Assembly (NCBI GenBank): GCA_905479515.1
Contig: CAJQMX010000161.1
Coordinates: 1-25,784, forward strand
Length of the DNA stretch: 25,784 bases
Direction: 5' to 3'
Source of the DNA: an uncultured Parasphingopyxis sp.
Lineage (GTDB): Bacteria; Pseudomonadota; Alphaproteobacteria; Sphingomonadales; Sphingomonadaceae
Part shown: piece by piece, positions 13,833-23,103 of the stretch
Layout of the letters: each line of letters starts with the position of its first letter
Position numbering within the stretch: the stretch's first letter is position 1
Notes under the pieces: generated by a model
What the model was told of the DNA's origin: nothing
The model's database searches: none
Seen by the model: only the letters and a program-made list of their open reading frames with translations
Program-made: the position numbers and the translations under genes

Positions 13833-14870
13833 TTAGTGTTCGAATGCCCAACCCAGCGTCTCGCCCGCCTGGAAGGGAACGAGTTCGGTTCCGTTGGCCA
13901 GCAGCCGTTCCGGCACCTCAGCCGGTGCGCGCTTGAGGGTGACCGTGCCTGTGTTGAGCGGCAGGCCGTAAAAGCGCGGGCCATACTCGGACGAAAAAGC
14001 CTCGAGCCTGTCCAGCGCGCCTTCCGCCTCAAATACGGCCGCATAGCTTTCCAGCGCAAAGGGCGCGTTGAAGATACCTGCGCATCCGCAAGCCGATTCC
14101 TTGTCCCCGCGCGCATGGGGCGCGGTATCGGTGCCGAGGAAGAATTTGGGGGACCCGGACACCGCCGCTCCGCGCACCGCCAGCCGGTGCTGCTCGCGCT
14201 TGGCAATGGGCAGGCAATAGGCATGCGGACGGATGCCGCGCTCGAAAATCGCGTTGCGGTTGATGACGCAGTGATGCGGGGTGATCGTCGCTGCGATGGT
14301 CGGCCCGGCGCTTTCCACAAACTGCACGGCATCGGCCGTGGTGATATGTTCGAGAACGATCTTGAGCGCCGGAAAGTCCCGCGCCAGCGGCGCAAGGATC
14401 CGCTCGATAAACACGGCTTCCCGGTCAAAAATATCAACATCATGATCGGTGACTTCGCCATGGACAAGAAGCGGCATGCCAATCGCCTCCATCCGTTCCA
14501 GCGCGCCATGGATATTCGCGATATCGGTTACGCCGCTGTCGGAATTGGTGGTCGCGCCTGCCGGATAAAGCTTGGCGGCGGTCAGCACGCTCTGCCCATG
14601 GCCCTCAGCCAGTTCGGCGGGATCGATAGTGTCGGTCAGATAGGCGGTCATCAGCGGGGTAAAATCATGGCCTTCGGGAAGCGCGGCAAGGATCCGCTCG
14701 CGATAGGCGCTGGCGGCGGCCACCGTCGTTACCGGTGAACTGAGATTGGGCATCACGATGGCCCGGGCAAACTGGCGGGCGGTATAGGGGGCGACAGCCT
14801 CCAGCATTGCGCCGTCGCGCAGATGAACATGCCAGTCGTCAGGGCGGCGGATCGTGAGGGTATCAGGCAC
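13833..14870 (-). CDS. pyrC: Dihydroorotase (class II, PyrC)
   Basis: PyrC closes carbamoyl-aspartate to dihydroorotate in pyrimidine synthesis, in the cytosol. All zinc-site residues of the class II enzyme are visible with the GTG start as residue 1: H14 and H16 (DWHVHLRDG), the carboxylated K100 ([14 protein letters not shown]), H137 (VHGEV), H175 (LEHITT) and D248 (LGTDTAPH). Length is 345 residues, close to E. coli PyrC. The GTG at 14870 is chosen because CGGAG lies 8 bp upstream and the IRRPDDWH motif follows at the normal distance. An in-frame TTG at 14921 would add 17 residues that read through a repeat element. The gene is divergent from ygfZ. Confidence 0.95.
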   Translation of the reverse strand: MPDTLTIRRPDDWHVHLRDGAMLEAVAPYTARQFARAIVMPNLSSPVTTVAAASAYRERILAALPEGHDFTPLMTAYLTDTIDPAELAEGHGQSVLTAAKLYPAGATTNSDSGVTDIANIHGALERMEAIGMPLLVHGEVTDHDVDIFDREAVFIERILAPLARDFPALKIVLEHITTADAVQFVESAGPTIAATITPHHCVINRNAIFERGIRPHAYCLPIAKREQHRLAVRGAAVSGSPKFFLGTDTAPHARGDKESACGCAGIFNAPFALESYAAVFEAEGALDRLEAFSSEYGPRFYGLPLNTGTVTLKRAPAEVPERLLANGTELVPFQAGETLGWAFEH

Positions 14871-14885
14871 TATGAAACTCCGTTT

Positions 14886-14960
14886 GGACTGAGCTTGTCG
14901 AAGTCCTGCCCTTTCCTTCAACGAGAAGGCGTGAAGTGCAACCCTTCGACATGCTCAGGG
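14886..14960. repeat. REP-like inverted pair (CTTCGACA-GCTCAG)
   Basis: The arm 14886-14906 (GGACTGAGCTTGTCG, then AAGTCC) and the arm 14942-14960 (CCCTTCGACATGCTCAGGG) are inverse copies of the same core and differ at a few positions. Each arm is also itself palindromic at its ends (GGACT/AGTCC and CCC/GGG). They lie between the divergent pyrC and ygfZ starts. I recall elements with this core as common intergenic repeats in Sphingomonadales; this was not checked here. Confidence 0.7.
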
Positions 14961-15001
14961 TGAGCGGACTGCTTGGCATAGCTCGCGCAAACACCTAACT
15001 C

Positions 15002-15718
15002 ATGTCCATGAGCACCACCACCCTTTCCGACCGCGCCCTTATTCGTCTTTCCGGCGAGGATGTTCGGGGATTCCTGCAAGGCCTTGTCACGCAGAATGTT
15101 GATGCCGTCCAGCCGGGCGCGCCGCAATGGTCGGCGCTGCTGACGGCGCAGGGCAAGGTGCTGTTCGATTTCATCCTCTGGGCGGATGGCGAGGATATCC
15201 TGATCGATTGCGAGCAGGATGAGGCCGATAATCTGGCGCGGCGGCTGACCCTCTATCGCCTGCGCCGCCCCATCACGATCACCCGCGACGACGCGCTGGC
15301 CGTGCACTGGGCAGTCGATGCGTCGGACCATCCGGCTGATCCGCGCCTTGCCGCGCTGGGCCATCGCTGGCTGGCACCGGCAGATGAAGCGGCGACTGGC
15401 TGGCACGCCCACCGCCTGTCGCTGGGCGTGCCCGAAGGCATTGCCGAACTGGGGAGTGACAAGACGCTCTGGCTCGAATGCAATGCCGAGGAGCTCAGCG
15501 GCGTCGATTTCGAAAAGGGCTGCTATGTCGGGCAGGAGAACACCGCCCGCATGCATTACCGGAACAAGGTGAACCGCCGGATCGTCGTTGTGCCGCTGGA
15601 TCAGGCCGATGAGAAGCGCCAGCGCATCGCCTATCCCGATCTTGGCCTTAGCGTCGAGCATCGCCGGGTTGAGGATCTGGCCGGGCTCGACCTGCCGGAC
15701 TGGCTTCCACTACCATAG
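15002..15718 (+). CDS. ygfZ: YgfZ/GcvT-domain folate-binding protein
   Basis: The 238-residue protein resembles the aminomethyltransferase fold and has the YgfZ signature KGCYVGQE at 172-179, followed by NTAR. YgfZ uses a folate to support assembly or repair of certain iron-sulphur enzymes, for example MiaB. It acts in the cytosol. It is shorter than E. coli YgfZ (about 326 residues), as common in alphaproteobacteria. A second ATG two codons downstream is possible; neither has a strong ribosome binding site. The stop is 13 bp before the next start, so co-transcription with the esterase gene is likely, although the functions seem unrelated. Confidence 0.92.
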   Translation: MSMSTTTLSDRALIRLSGEDVRGFLQGLVTQNVDAVQPGAPQWSALLTAQGKVLFDFILWADGEDILIDCEQDEADNLARRLTLYRLRRPITITRDDALAVHWAVDASDHPADPRLAALGHRWLAPADEAATGWHAHRLSLGVPEGIAELGSDKTLWLECNAEELSGVDFEKGCYVGQENTARMHYRNKVNRRIVVVPLDQADEKRQRIAYPDLGLSVEHRRVEDLAGLDLPDWLPLP

Positions 15719-15731
15719 GAAAATCCCGATC

Positions 15732-16838
15732 ATGACCATCCGCGTCTCGGCCCTGCTTTCGCTCCTGATTTTCGCTATCCCCGCCCAGACGCCAACACAG
15801 GCACAGGCACAGGATGCACAACCGCTTGGTGCAATGGCGCCGATCACCATCGGCACCAGCTACAGTTTTCAGTCTGAAGTGCTTGATGCGGAACGCGTGA
15901 TCAATGTCTGGCTACCGGCCAGCTATGCAGAAAATTCCGAGCGCCGCTATCCCGTGCTCTATGTGATCGATGGCGGTACCGAGCAGGATTTCCACCATAT
16001 CTCCGGCCTCGCCCAGCATGGCGCAATCAGCCGCACATTCGACGAGATGATTGTGGTTGGCATCGAAACGGAAAACCGGCTGCTTGAACTGACAAGCCCG
16101 GCAAGCGACCCGCGTTATCCTGACTATATGGAGCCAAATGGCGGCGCGGAAAATTTCCGGCGCTTTGTTCGCGCTGAGGTAATGCCGCGGATCGCGGCCA
16201 GTTTTCGCGTGTCAGGCGAAGGCGCATTAATCGGGGAATCACTGGCCGGACTGTTCGTGGTCGAAACCCTGCTGCGAGAGCCTGATCTGTTTACGAGCTA
16301 TATCGCGATCAGCCCCAGCCTGTGGTGGAATCAGGCTTCGCTTGCTGGCAACGCCGCTAGCTTGATGAATGAACCGGGTCATGCCTCCGGCAACAGGCGG
16401 CTCTATCTGACGATGGCGAATGAAGGTGGCACTATGCAGGCCGGGCTGGAAACCCTGCTTGCGTCGCTCGAACAGGATGCGCCTGATTCACTGCGCTGGA
16501 CCTATGTTGCAAGGCAGAACAGCGAGCATCATGGGAGCATCTACCATATCGCTGCGCTCGACGCGCTGCGCGTTCTTTATGGACATCCCGAGCGCACCGG
16601 ATCGCCCAGCGATGCTGTCTGGCTATTCGAAGGCGAAGTCCCCCCGCTTAGCGAGATGGCACTAACCAGTATCGAAAGTGCGTGCGATGCGGATACCGCC
16701 ATCCGCACGAGCCTGGCCGCAATCAACCGCGATCCCGATCAGTGGCGCGGCGTTTGCGTTTCGGTGAAGCTTGGCCCTGATCGTCCGTCGGCAGGCAATA
16801 TGGACCAGCCCGGTATGGTTGCGCCGACCACGCCCTGA
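15732..16838 (+). CDS. Secreted alpha/beta-hydrolase esterase (esterase D-like)
   Basis: The 368-residue protein has a signal peptide (about 1-27) and then a putative-esterase (PF00756) domain. Features are INVWLPASY near residue 58, RYPVLYVIDG at 72-81, and the nucleophile elbow GESLAG at 168-173 with S170. The candidate catalytic histidine is H267 in SEHHGS. Family members hydrolyse acyl or siderophore esters such as ferri-bacillibactin and enterobactin; the substrate here is not known. The true start is the ATG at 15732, with AGGA overlapping the ygfZ stop. The same frame is open further upstream within ygfZ, but that part is not coding. An approximately 80-residue C-terminal extension has two cysteines that may form a disulphide. 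Confidence 0.85.
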   Translation: MTIRVSALLSLLIFAIPAQTPTQAQAQDAQPLGAMAPITIGTSYSFQSEVLDAERVINVWLPASYAENSERRYPVLYVIDGGTEQDFHHISGLAQHGAISRTFDEMIVVGIETENRLLELTSPASDPRYPDYMEPNGGAENFRRFVRAEVMPRIAASFRVSGEGALIGESLAGLFVVETLLREPDLFTSYIAISPSLWWNQASLAGNAASLMNEPGHASGNRRLYLTMANEGGTMQAGLETLLASLEQDAPDSLRWTYVARQNSEHHGSIYHIAALDALRVLYGHPERTGSPSDAVWLFEGEVPPLSEMALTSIESACDADTAIRTSLAAINRDPDQWRGVCVSVKLGPDRPSAGNMDQPGMVAPTTP

Positions 16839-16854
16839 TCGAACGGCCGAGCGC

Positions 16855-18384
16855 TTATTCCGCTCCGCCGTCATCCGGCGCCATCCAGCGCAACTGGACG
16901 CGGTCTGCCGTCAGCGTTCCTTCCACCCGCACCGCATTGATCCCGGCTTCGGCGAAGAGCGCGATGACAGCAGCCGCCTGGGCATCGTCTCCGGTAACGC
17001 CGACCGGCACGCCAATCCGCCGCGCGGCCCAGATCGCAAGGTTCACATTTCGGCTGCCCCCCGCATCGGGCTCACCATCGGTGAAGGATATTGGCGGCAG
17101 CGCCTTGGCCGGCGGAATGATTTGCACGTCCCAGCCTTCTGCCCGGGCGCTCGCCCGCTGTTCCAGCGCCTGATAGGTTCTGAGTTCAGCCCCCGGTAGC
17201 GCGCGCACACGAACAAGGGCGCGGCGGGCGGTGTAGTCCACCGTCACTTCATCGGCATCGACCCCGGCGATCAGCGCGAGCTGGTTTGTCAGGTCGGAAA
17301 TCTCTTCCCGGCTCGCAGCCTGCAGCTCCTGCATCCGGGCAAGCGCCAGTTCCGCACCGTCGGTCGTTCCCTCGACACCAACCTGATACTGCCGCAGATC
17401 GACCGCAACCGGCCTGCCGAGTTGGCGCTCCAGCGTGCGCTGTGCCCGCTCCTGCGCGCCGCCAACGATTTCCGGTGTCAGCACCGATGCGTTGAGGGTG
17501 ATCGGGTCCGTGCTGAAATCGAAATCGAGCTGGGATATGCGGGCATCATCGCCGAATTCATCGCCCACCATGGCCTGGGCCTGCCGTGTCGCATTGGTTT
17601 CCCAGGCGATTTGCCGCAGCGAAAAGCCCAGGGGAATCGCAAGAGCAATGAAAACGCCAATGATCACGACCGATTGGGCGACCGTCTGCTTGCTCGAAAG
17701 ATAGGTGCTGAAACCATAGCTGCGGGCCATGACAGCGGCCGTCAGCGCAATGGTCGTCAGGTTGGTGAAGAACAGGAAAAACGCGCCGCCGAACACCGCC
17801 CAGTTGAACGTCGCCAGGCCAAAACCGATGGCCGCGAGCGGCGGCATCAGGGCAGTGGCGATCGCCACGCCGACAATCGTGCCGTCCCGTCCCCGGATCA
17901 TCGCATAGGCACCGGCCAGTGCCGAGAAGAGGGCGACGGCAAGGTCAAACAGATTGGGCCGGGTGCGCGCGGCGATTTCCGAAGTGATATTCTGCAAGGG
18001 CGACATGGCGACGATGAGCGCACAAAAAACGATCGCGATGATCGTACCGAGCGCGAGCGCCTTGCCCGCCTCTCTCAGCCAGCGATAATCGGCAACGGCC
18101 AGCGCGAATCCGATGCCGAGGATCGGCCCCATCAATGGCGAAAGCAGCATGGCCCCGATGACGACCGCTGGCGAGGACAACAGCATGCCAAGGATCGCAA
18201 TGCCCGCCGACATGCAGGTCATGAACGCATAGCGCGGTGTCCAGCCGGATTCGCCGCGGACCTTTTCAATCACCGCCACCTGATCGATTTCGCGGCAGAC
18301 CATGCGCCACCAGCGCCGCGCAAGCGCAAGTGAACCGCTTATCGGATTGCGGCTGATCTCCCCTGCGTCCTCGACATTGTCCAT
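16855..18384 (-). CDS. DUF389 integral membrane protein (TIGR00341-type)
   Basis: The 509-residue protein has a hydrophobic core at about residues 54-255 with the family motifs GAMLLSPLMGPI (77-88) and GVAIATALMPPLAAIG (172-187), plus an FFLFFTNLTTIAL helix. A hydrophilic C-terminal region of about 250 residues follows, with repeated alpha/beta character (TLERQLGRPVAV...). The function of DUF389 proteins is unknown. The start at 18384 has AAGG about 9 bp upstream. The gene converges with the esterase gene (16 bp between stops) and diverges from the TetR gene, with which it shares an A+T-rich intergenic region. Confidence 0.85.
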   Translation of the reverse strand: MDNVEDAGEISRNPISGSLALARRWWRMVCREIDQVAVIEKVRGESGWTPRYAFMTCMSAGIAILGMLLSSPAVVIGAMLLSPLMGPILGIGFALAVADYRWLREAGKALALGTIIAIVFCALIVAMSPLQNITSEIAARTRPNLFDLAVALFSALAGAYAMIRGRDGTIVGVAIATALMPPLAAIGFGLATFNWAVFGGAFFLFFTNLTTIALTAAVMARSYGFSTYLSSKQTVAQSVVIIGVFIALAIPLGFSLRQIAWETNATRQAQAMVGDEFGDDARISQLDFDFSTDPITLNASVLTPEIVGGAQERAQRTLERQLGRPVAVDLRQYQVGVEGTTDGAELALARMQELQAASREEISDLTNQLALIAGVDADEVTVDYTARRALVRVRALPGAELRTYQALEQRASARAEGWDVQIIPPAKALPPISFTDGEPDAGGSRNVNLAIWAARRIGVPVGVTGDDAQAAAVIALFAEAGINAVRVEGTLTADRVQLRWMAPDDGGAE

Positions 18385-18465
18385 GAACTGCGCGCCTTGT
18401 TACCGAAAGGAACCGCATAGGCGTGCCAGCTTTGGGCGACAATTCACAACCGCTAATAATAATAA

Positions 18466-18517
18466 TTGATATTAACTATTGTTTATTATAAAACTGTTGT
18501 ATAACAGCGATACAGTT
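18466..18517 (+). promoter_or_regulatory. A+T-rich promoter region with dyad before the TetR gene
   Basis: The stretch before the TetR gene is far richer in A+T than its surroundings. TTGATA (18466-18471) and TATAAA (18487-18492) could be promoter boxes, with a short 15-bp spacing. AACTGT (18492-18497) and ACAGTT (18512-18517) form an inverted repeat just downstream, suitable for TetR autorepression. These assignments are inferred from pattern only. Confidence 0.4.
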
Positions 18518-18531
18518 ACGGCAAGGAGACT

Positions 18532-19179
18532 ATGATGGCCCGCCCCCAGACCGATCATGAAGCAACCATTGAACTGTTGCTGGCAACCGCCGAGGAACTG
18601 ATCCGCGAACGCGGGCCGGTTTCACCAAGCGTAACCGAAATCGCCAATGCCTGCGGCATGTCGCAATCCAACGTCTATCGCTTCTTCCCCAGCAAGGAAG
18701 CGTTGTTCGAGGCCTTTGCCGAACGCTGGTTCAGTGAACTCAACACGATCATGGAAGAGGTGGTCGACAGCGATTTGCCGCCACGCGAAAAGCTGTTTCA
18801 GTTCTTCGCCCGGCGCAGCGCCGTCAAACGCGCGCGCTATGCGGAGGATCGCGATTTCTTCATGGCCTGCATGATGCTCGGGGAAGAGCATCATGATGTC
18901 GTTATGAGCCATGTCGATCTTGCCGATCACTATATGGCGACCATACTCGCCGAGGCGATTACCGATGGCGAATTCCCCGGCATGACAATTGACGGCCTGA
19001 TGGCACCCATAAACCTGATGCTCGCGCCCTTTTGCGATCCCAAGCTTATCCCGCAATATGAAAACTCGGCGACCATCGACAATCTGCGCATCGTCATCAA
19101 CACGCTGTTCAACGGCCTGAGTGCGGCGAGCATGGACAAGCCGGAATCCGCTGCCACCCCGTTGAAGCTCGCCTCCTAG
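18532..19179 (+). CDS. TetR-family transcriptional regulator
   Basis: The 215-residue protein has the TetR N-terminal DNA-binding domain with a helix-turn-helix at about residues 33-53 (SVTEIANACGMSQSNVYRFF), followed by PSKEALFEAF. The remaining helical part (YAED-RDFFMACMML...) would bind a ligand and dimerise. AAGGAG five bases before the ATG pair supports the start at 18532; the next codon is also ATG. TetR proteins usually repress themselves and a divergent or adjacent efflux or enzyme gene; here the divergent neighbour is the DUF389 gene. The dyad at 18492-18517 is the most likely operator. Ligand unknown. Confidence 0.93.
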   Translation: MMARPQTDHEATIELLLATAEELIRERGPVSPSVTEIANACGMSQSNVYRFFPSKEALFEAFAERWFSELNTIMEEVVDSDLPPREKLFQFFARRSAVKRARYAEDRDFFMACMMLGEEHHDVVMSHVDLADHYMATILAEAITDGEFPGMTIDGLMAPINLMLAPFCDPKLIPQYENSATIDNLRIVINTLFNGLSAASMDKPESAATPLKLAS

Positions 19180-19242
19180 CGATAGGTTGCCCGGCACCCT
19201 GCGGCTGGTACAAGAGGCTTGTCTCGCCACCGGAGTGTCTCG

Positions 19243-20910
19243 ATGCGTATATCCCTGCTTGCCGCCCTGCCCCTCATCGTCGCCGCGTCCCCGCTATCGG
19301 CGCAGGCCGATCCCGATACGCCGATCGCGGCGGACCGGATCGAGCAATCCGTGCGTGCTCTTGCTTCGGATGCGTTCGAGGGCCGCGCACCGGGCACGCG
19401 CGGTGAGGATATCACTGTCGGCTATCTGATCGGCCGCTTTCAGGCGCTCGGCCTAGAACCCGGCGGCGAGGATGGCGACTGGACCCAGCGGGTCGACCTG
19501 CTCCACACGCTGCTTGGCGAACCCGAAACCCTGTCCATCACCGATGATGGCGAAACCCTGCCCTGGACGATCAACGAGGATATCTATCTCTCGACGCTCC
19601 AGCCGGCCGATCATGTCGCCATTGAAAATGCCGAGATGGTGTTCGTTGGCTATGGCGTGTCCGCGCCCGAGCGCGACTGGGATGATTTCGACGATACGGA
19701 CCTCACCGGCAAGGTCGCTGTTTTCATCGTCAACGATCCGGATTTCGAAGCAGCCGATGGCGAAGAGGTTGCGGGCCTCTTTGGCGGCCAGGCGATGACC
19801 TATTATGGCCGCTGGTCCTACAAGTTCGAGGAAGCGGCGCGGCGCGGCGCGGTTGGCGCGCTGGTTATCCATGACACGCCGGGCGCAGGCTATGGCTGGG
19901 GCACCGTCACCGCACCGGGCGGCGGGGCCTATGATATTGTTCGCCCGCCTGAAGATTTGCAAAGCCTGCAATTGCGCGGCTGGATCAGCGGCGAGGCAGC
20001 GGCCGATCTGTTCACCCGCGCCGGGCTTGATTATGGGGCCGAACGCCTCCGCGCCCGCAGCCGAACATTCGAAGCGGTGCCGCTTGGCGGCATCACCTTG
20101 TCCGCCGCCTTCCCGGTCACCCATGAAACCGTCGCCAGCCGCAACGTGATTGCCCGCCTGCCCGGTGCCGAGCGCCCGGATGAAACGGTCATGATCGGCG
20201 CGCATTGGGACGCCTATGGCATCGGCCCAGCCGACGAAACCGGTGACACGATCCGCCGCGGCGCGAATGATGATGCGCTGGGCATTGCCGGCATGTTTGA
20301 AATTGCCCGCGCCTTCCGGGCGGGCCCGCCCCCCGCACGCAGCCTCGTCTTCGCTGTGTGGACGGCCGAGGAACGCGGGCTGCTGGGCTCGGAATATTAT
20401 GCGCTGAACCCGCTCTATCCGCACGAAACAACGGTGGCGAACCTGACCATCGACGTGCTGCAGACGGCGGGGCTGGCGCGTGACGTGATCCTGATCGGCG
20501 AGGGGCAGAACACGCTGGAGGATATGCTGGCCGATGCCGCTGCCGCCCAGAACCGCACGGTAACCCCCGACAGTTCACCCGAGCGCGGCCTCTTCTTCCG
20601 CGCCGACCATTTCTCTTTCGCCAAGCGCGGCGTGCCAACCTTGCTGATGATGGGGCTTGGCGGCGGTGCCGATCTTGTCGAAGGCGGACGCGAGGCGGGC
20701 GAGGCATGGGTGAATGCGTTCACCGCGAACTGCTATCACCTGCCCTGTGACCGCTGGAGCGAGGACTGGAATCTCGACGGCGCGGTGCAGGATATCGATC
20801 TCGTCTATGATATCGCCCGCGATCTGGCGAATTCGACCGCCTGGCCCGGCTGGAAAGCGGGTTCCGAGTTTCGCAACATTCGCGAAGAAAGCGCCGCTGC
20901 GCGCGAATAA
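19243..20910 (+). CDS. Secreted M28-family zinc aminopeptidase-like protein
   Basis: The 555-residue protein has a signal peptide (about 1-20, ending LSAQ) and a protease-associated-like insert at about 130-260. The M28 peptidase domain follows with its di-zinc ligand set: H321 and D323 (AHWDAYG), bridging D343 (ANDDALG), the catalytic and ligand glutamates E376/E377 (TAEERGLLGS), D404 (LTIDV) and H456 (RADHFSF). The set looks complete, so an active exopeptidase is expected, acting on peptides outside the cytoplasm. The ATG at 19243 with CGGAG upstream is preferred to an in-frame TTG at 19219. The beta-propeller gene follows after 92 bp in the same direction. Confidence 0.92.
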   Translation: MRISLLAALPLIVAASPLSAQADPDTPIAADRIEQSVRALASDAFEGRAPGTRGEDITVGYLIGRFQALGLEPGGEDGDWTQRVDLLHTLLGEPETLSITDDGETLPWTINEDIYLSTLQPADHVAIENAEMVFVGYGVSAPERDWDDFDDTDLTGKVAVFIVNDPDFEAADGEEVAGLFGGQAMTYYGRWSYKFEEAARRGAVGALVIHDTPGAGYGWGTVTAPGGGAYDIVRPPEDLQSLQLRGWISGEAAADLFTRAGLDYGAERLRARSRTFEAVPLGGITLSAAFPVTHETVASRNVIARLPGAERPDETVMIGAHWDAYGIGPADETGDTIRRGANDDALGIAGMFEIARAFRAGPPPARSLVFAVWTAEERGLLGSEYYALNPLYPHETTVANLTIDVLQTAGLARDVILIGEGQNTLEDMLADAAAAQNRTVTPDSSPERGLFFRADHFSFAKRGVPTLLMMGLGGGADLVEGGREAGEAWVNAFTANCYHLPCDRWSEDWNLDGAVQDIDLVYDIARDLANSTAWPGWKAGSEFRNIREESAAARE

Positions 20911-20944
20911 CGGAAAGACAAGCAACCCGCTTCTGCGCGAGCCT

Positions 20945-20995
20945 ATTGTCTTTGCACACAAATTCGCCAACGATGCCCCCCAAGACAATTGGGGG
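20945..20995 (+). promoter_or_regulatory. Leader with two mutually exclusive hairpins over the beta-propeller ribosome binding site
   Basis: CCCCCAA (20977-20983) and TTGGGGG (20989-20995) form a 7-bp stem with a 5-nt loop, placing the G-run before the ATG at 21003 in a stem. An upstream ATTGTCTT (20945-20952) is a perfect 8-bp complement of AAGACAAT (20982-20989), which overlaps that hairpin's left end and loop. Only one fold can form at a time; the second would free the G-run. A translational switch is inference. Confidence 0.45.
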
Positions 20996-21002
20996 ATGAA
21001 CG

Positions 21003-22970
21003 ATGATAACCGGATTACAGCGCAGCAGGCTTGCAGACAGGGCGCGATATGGCCTTGCCTGTCTGGCCGCCATGTTGGTGGTCCTTATCATTCCCCAGCC
21101 CGCCCATAGCCAGGAAGCAGCAAGCGCGGCCTCGGCTCAGGAGGGGCTGCGCGCCTTCCGTTCAGACGAAGAACTTACCCGCTATCTTACCGGCATTCGC
21201 GAACGTCGCCAGGCACGGATTGATGCCTATACCGGTCCGCCTGCTCCGCCTCCTCCGCCATCCATTGCCGCGCCGACTGCGGAAGCCGCATCCGATAGCA
21301 TAACCAACAATCAGGAAGCCGGCGTCGATGAAGGCGGGATCGTCAAAGCACGCGGCGATATCCTGGTCATCCTCCGGCGCGGCCGCCTGTTCACGATTTC
21401 AACAGCGGATGGCGGCATGCGCGCGATCGACGCGATCAATGCCTTCCCGCCTGATACCACCGGGCGCGGTGCCTGGTATGACGAAATGCTGATCGCCGGG
21501 GGCCGCGTGATCGTTATTGGTTATAGCTATCGTCGCGGCGGAACCGAAGTGAACCGGTTTCGGCTGTCCGAAGATGGCCAATTGTCATTCGAGGATTCCC
21601 ATCATCTGCGATCGAACGACTATTATTCGGTCGACAATTACTCCTCTCGCCTGATCGGCAATCGGCTGATCTTCTACACGCCGCTCAATCTGTTCCGCGG
21701 TGCCGATCCGCTTGCCGCGCTTCCCGGCGTGAAACACTGGGACGGCAATGAACAGAACCGCGTGTTTGAACGCATCGCCGGGCCACGCCAGATCTATATG
21801 GCCGACGATCTGTTCCGCAGCCGCCCCGAAGGCGCGTCCACGCTGCACAGCGTGACGACCTGCGATATCAGCTCGGCAAATTTCGATTGCACGGCCAGCG
21901 GGGTCATCGCGGCCAGTTCGGCGGAATTCTACGTATCGGGCAATGCCGTCTATCTCTGGGTTGTCGACCGCTATGACTTCAGCCAGAACGACGAGCAGGG
22001 CTATTCGCATATCTATCGCCTGCCACTGGACGGGGGGCGACCATCCTCCATCGGCGCGCGAGGCTTGCCCGCCGACCAATTCTCCTTTCGCGAAGATGCA
22101 GGCGATGGCGTACTGAATGTCCTGGTCCGTGCCGGGGCCCGTTACAGCGCGATGTGGGAGCCCGAGGCACCGCAGGGCACGATCAGCCTGATCCGCGTTC
22201 CGCTGTCTGAATTTGGCGATGGCAGCACGGAAGTGCGGCAGCGCTATTACCGGCATCTGACGCGGATGGAGGCTTCTCCCCCTCTCGAAAACCGGTTCGT
22301 CGGCAATCATCTGATCTTTGGTTTTGGCCGATCCAATGCGTGGCGGACCCCGCCGCAATATGACACCAATCCAACTGCCTTTGCCGTGCCGCTGAGCGGC
22401 GGCGCAATGGCACAATTTCGGATCAGTCACAGCGTCGAACGGATCGAACCCATGGGCGGAGATGCGGTCATTGTGGGCAGCAATCTGCAGAACAAGCTCG
22501 GCTTCAGCCCGATTGAACTGAGTGGCGGCCTATCGACGCTGGGCGAAAGCTATTTCATGCCTGCCGCCGGCCAGGGGGAATCGCGCAGCCATGCCTATTT
22601 CTATCGGCCCGATCCGGGATCGCCAGACGGCGCATCCGGCACGCTCGGCCTGCCCATCGCCCGGGCCATCCAGCCCGAATATGCGCGTTTGTTTGGCAGC
22701 GCCGCCTCGATGCTCTTCCTGCGCCGAGACAAGCGGCAATTCTCACGCGCCGGTGAGCTGGGGGCCGAAATCGAGGGCGCGGTGAATGACAATTGCCAGG
22801 CGTCCTGTGTTGACTGGTATGGCAATGCCCGCCCGATCTTCCTGCGCGACCGCATCTTCGCGCTGCTCGGCTATGAGCTGGTCGAAGGCCGGATGGACGC
22901 TGGCCAGATCAGCGAGATCGGACGGCTCGACTATGCGCCAAGGCCGGAGCTTGAACACCCGCCGGAATAG
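21003..22970 (+). CDS. Secreted beta-propeller-domain protein (PF09826-like)
   Basis: The 655-residue protein has a hydrophobic export segment at about 15-36 (ending AHSQ), a short proline-rich linker (PPAPPPPPS at 79-87) and then a long beta-strand-rich region. Its entry motif NNQEAGVDEGGIVKARGD (102-119) matches the start of the secreted beta-propeller domain family, which usually has TNVQVAGVDEADIVKTDG. Function is unknown; such proteins are extracytoplasmic. Cysteines near 288/295 and at two sites near the end may form disulphides. The G-run before the start is within a potential hairpin. A co-transcript with the upstream M28 peptidase gene is plausible. Confidence 0.85.
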   Translation: MITGLQRSRLADRARYGLACLAAMLVVLIIPQPAHSQEAASAASAQEGLRAFRSDEELTRYLTGIRERRQARIDAYTGPPAPPPPPSIAAPTAEAASDSITNNQEAGVDEGGIVKARGDILVILRRGRLFTISTADGGMRAIDAINAFPPDTTGRGAWYDEMLIAGGRVIVIGYSYRRGGTEVNRFRLSEDGQLSFEDSHHLRSNDYYSVDNYSSRLIGNRLIFYTPLNLFRGADPLAALPGVKHWDGNEQNRVFERIAGPRQIYMADDLFRSRPEGASTLHSVTTCDISSANFDCTASGVIAASSAEFYVSGNAVYLWVVDRYDFSQNDEQGYSHIYRLPLDGGRPSSIGARGLPADQFSFREDAGDGVLNVLVRAGARYSAMWEPEAPQGTISLIRVPLSEFGDGSTEVRQRYYRHLTRMEASPPLENRFVGNHLIFGFGRSNAWRTPPQYDTNPTAFAVPLSGGAMAQFRISHSVERIEPMGGDAVIVGSNLQNKLGFSPIELSGGLSTLGESYFMPAAGQGESRSHAYFYRPDPGSPDGASGTLGLPIARAIQPEYARLFGSAASMLFLRRDKRQFSRAGELGAEIEGAVNDNCQASCVDWYGNARPIFLRDRIFALLGYELVEGRMDAGQISEIGRLDYAPRPELEHPPE

Positions 22971-23103
22971 CGGCCCGACCAAAAAAGCCATGCGACAGGA
23001 TGCGCACCGCTTGACGCAGATCAATGTTACCGACCTCCCCCGGCGCATAACCGAAAGGCAGCGGCAGGCATTTGGCGCCGGTCCGCAGGTGAAGGATATT
23101 TCT

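Noticed and set aside
13496..14509. Long minus-strand ORF overlapping rarD and pyrC
   Set aside because: It is another frame of pyrC. It lacks any family pattern, whereas pyrC has all its zinc ligands.
14871..14921. Longer PyrC from a TTG start
   Set aside because: The extension reads through the REP-like repeat. The GTG at 14870 has a good ribosome binding site and fits the family length.
17422..18333. Plus-strand 303-codon ORF opposite the DUF389 gene
   Set aside because: The Arg/His/Gly/Asp-rich composition is typical of an antisense frame of a G+C-rich gene.
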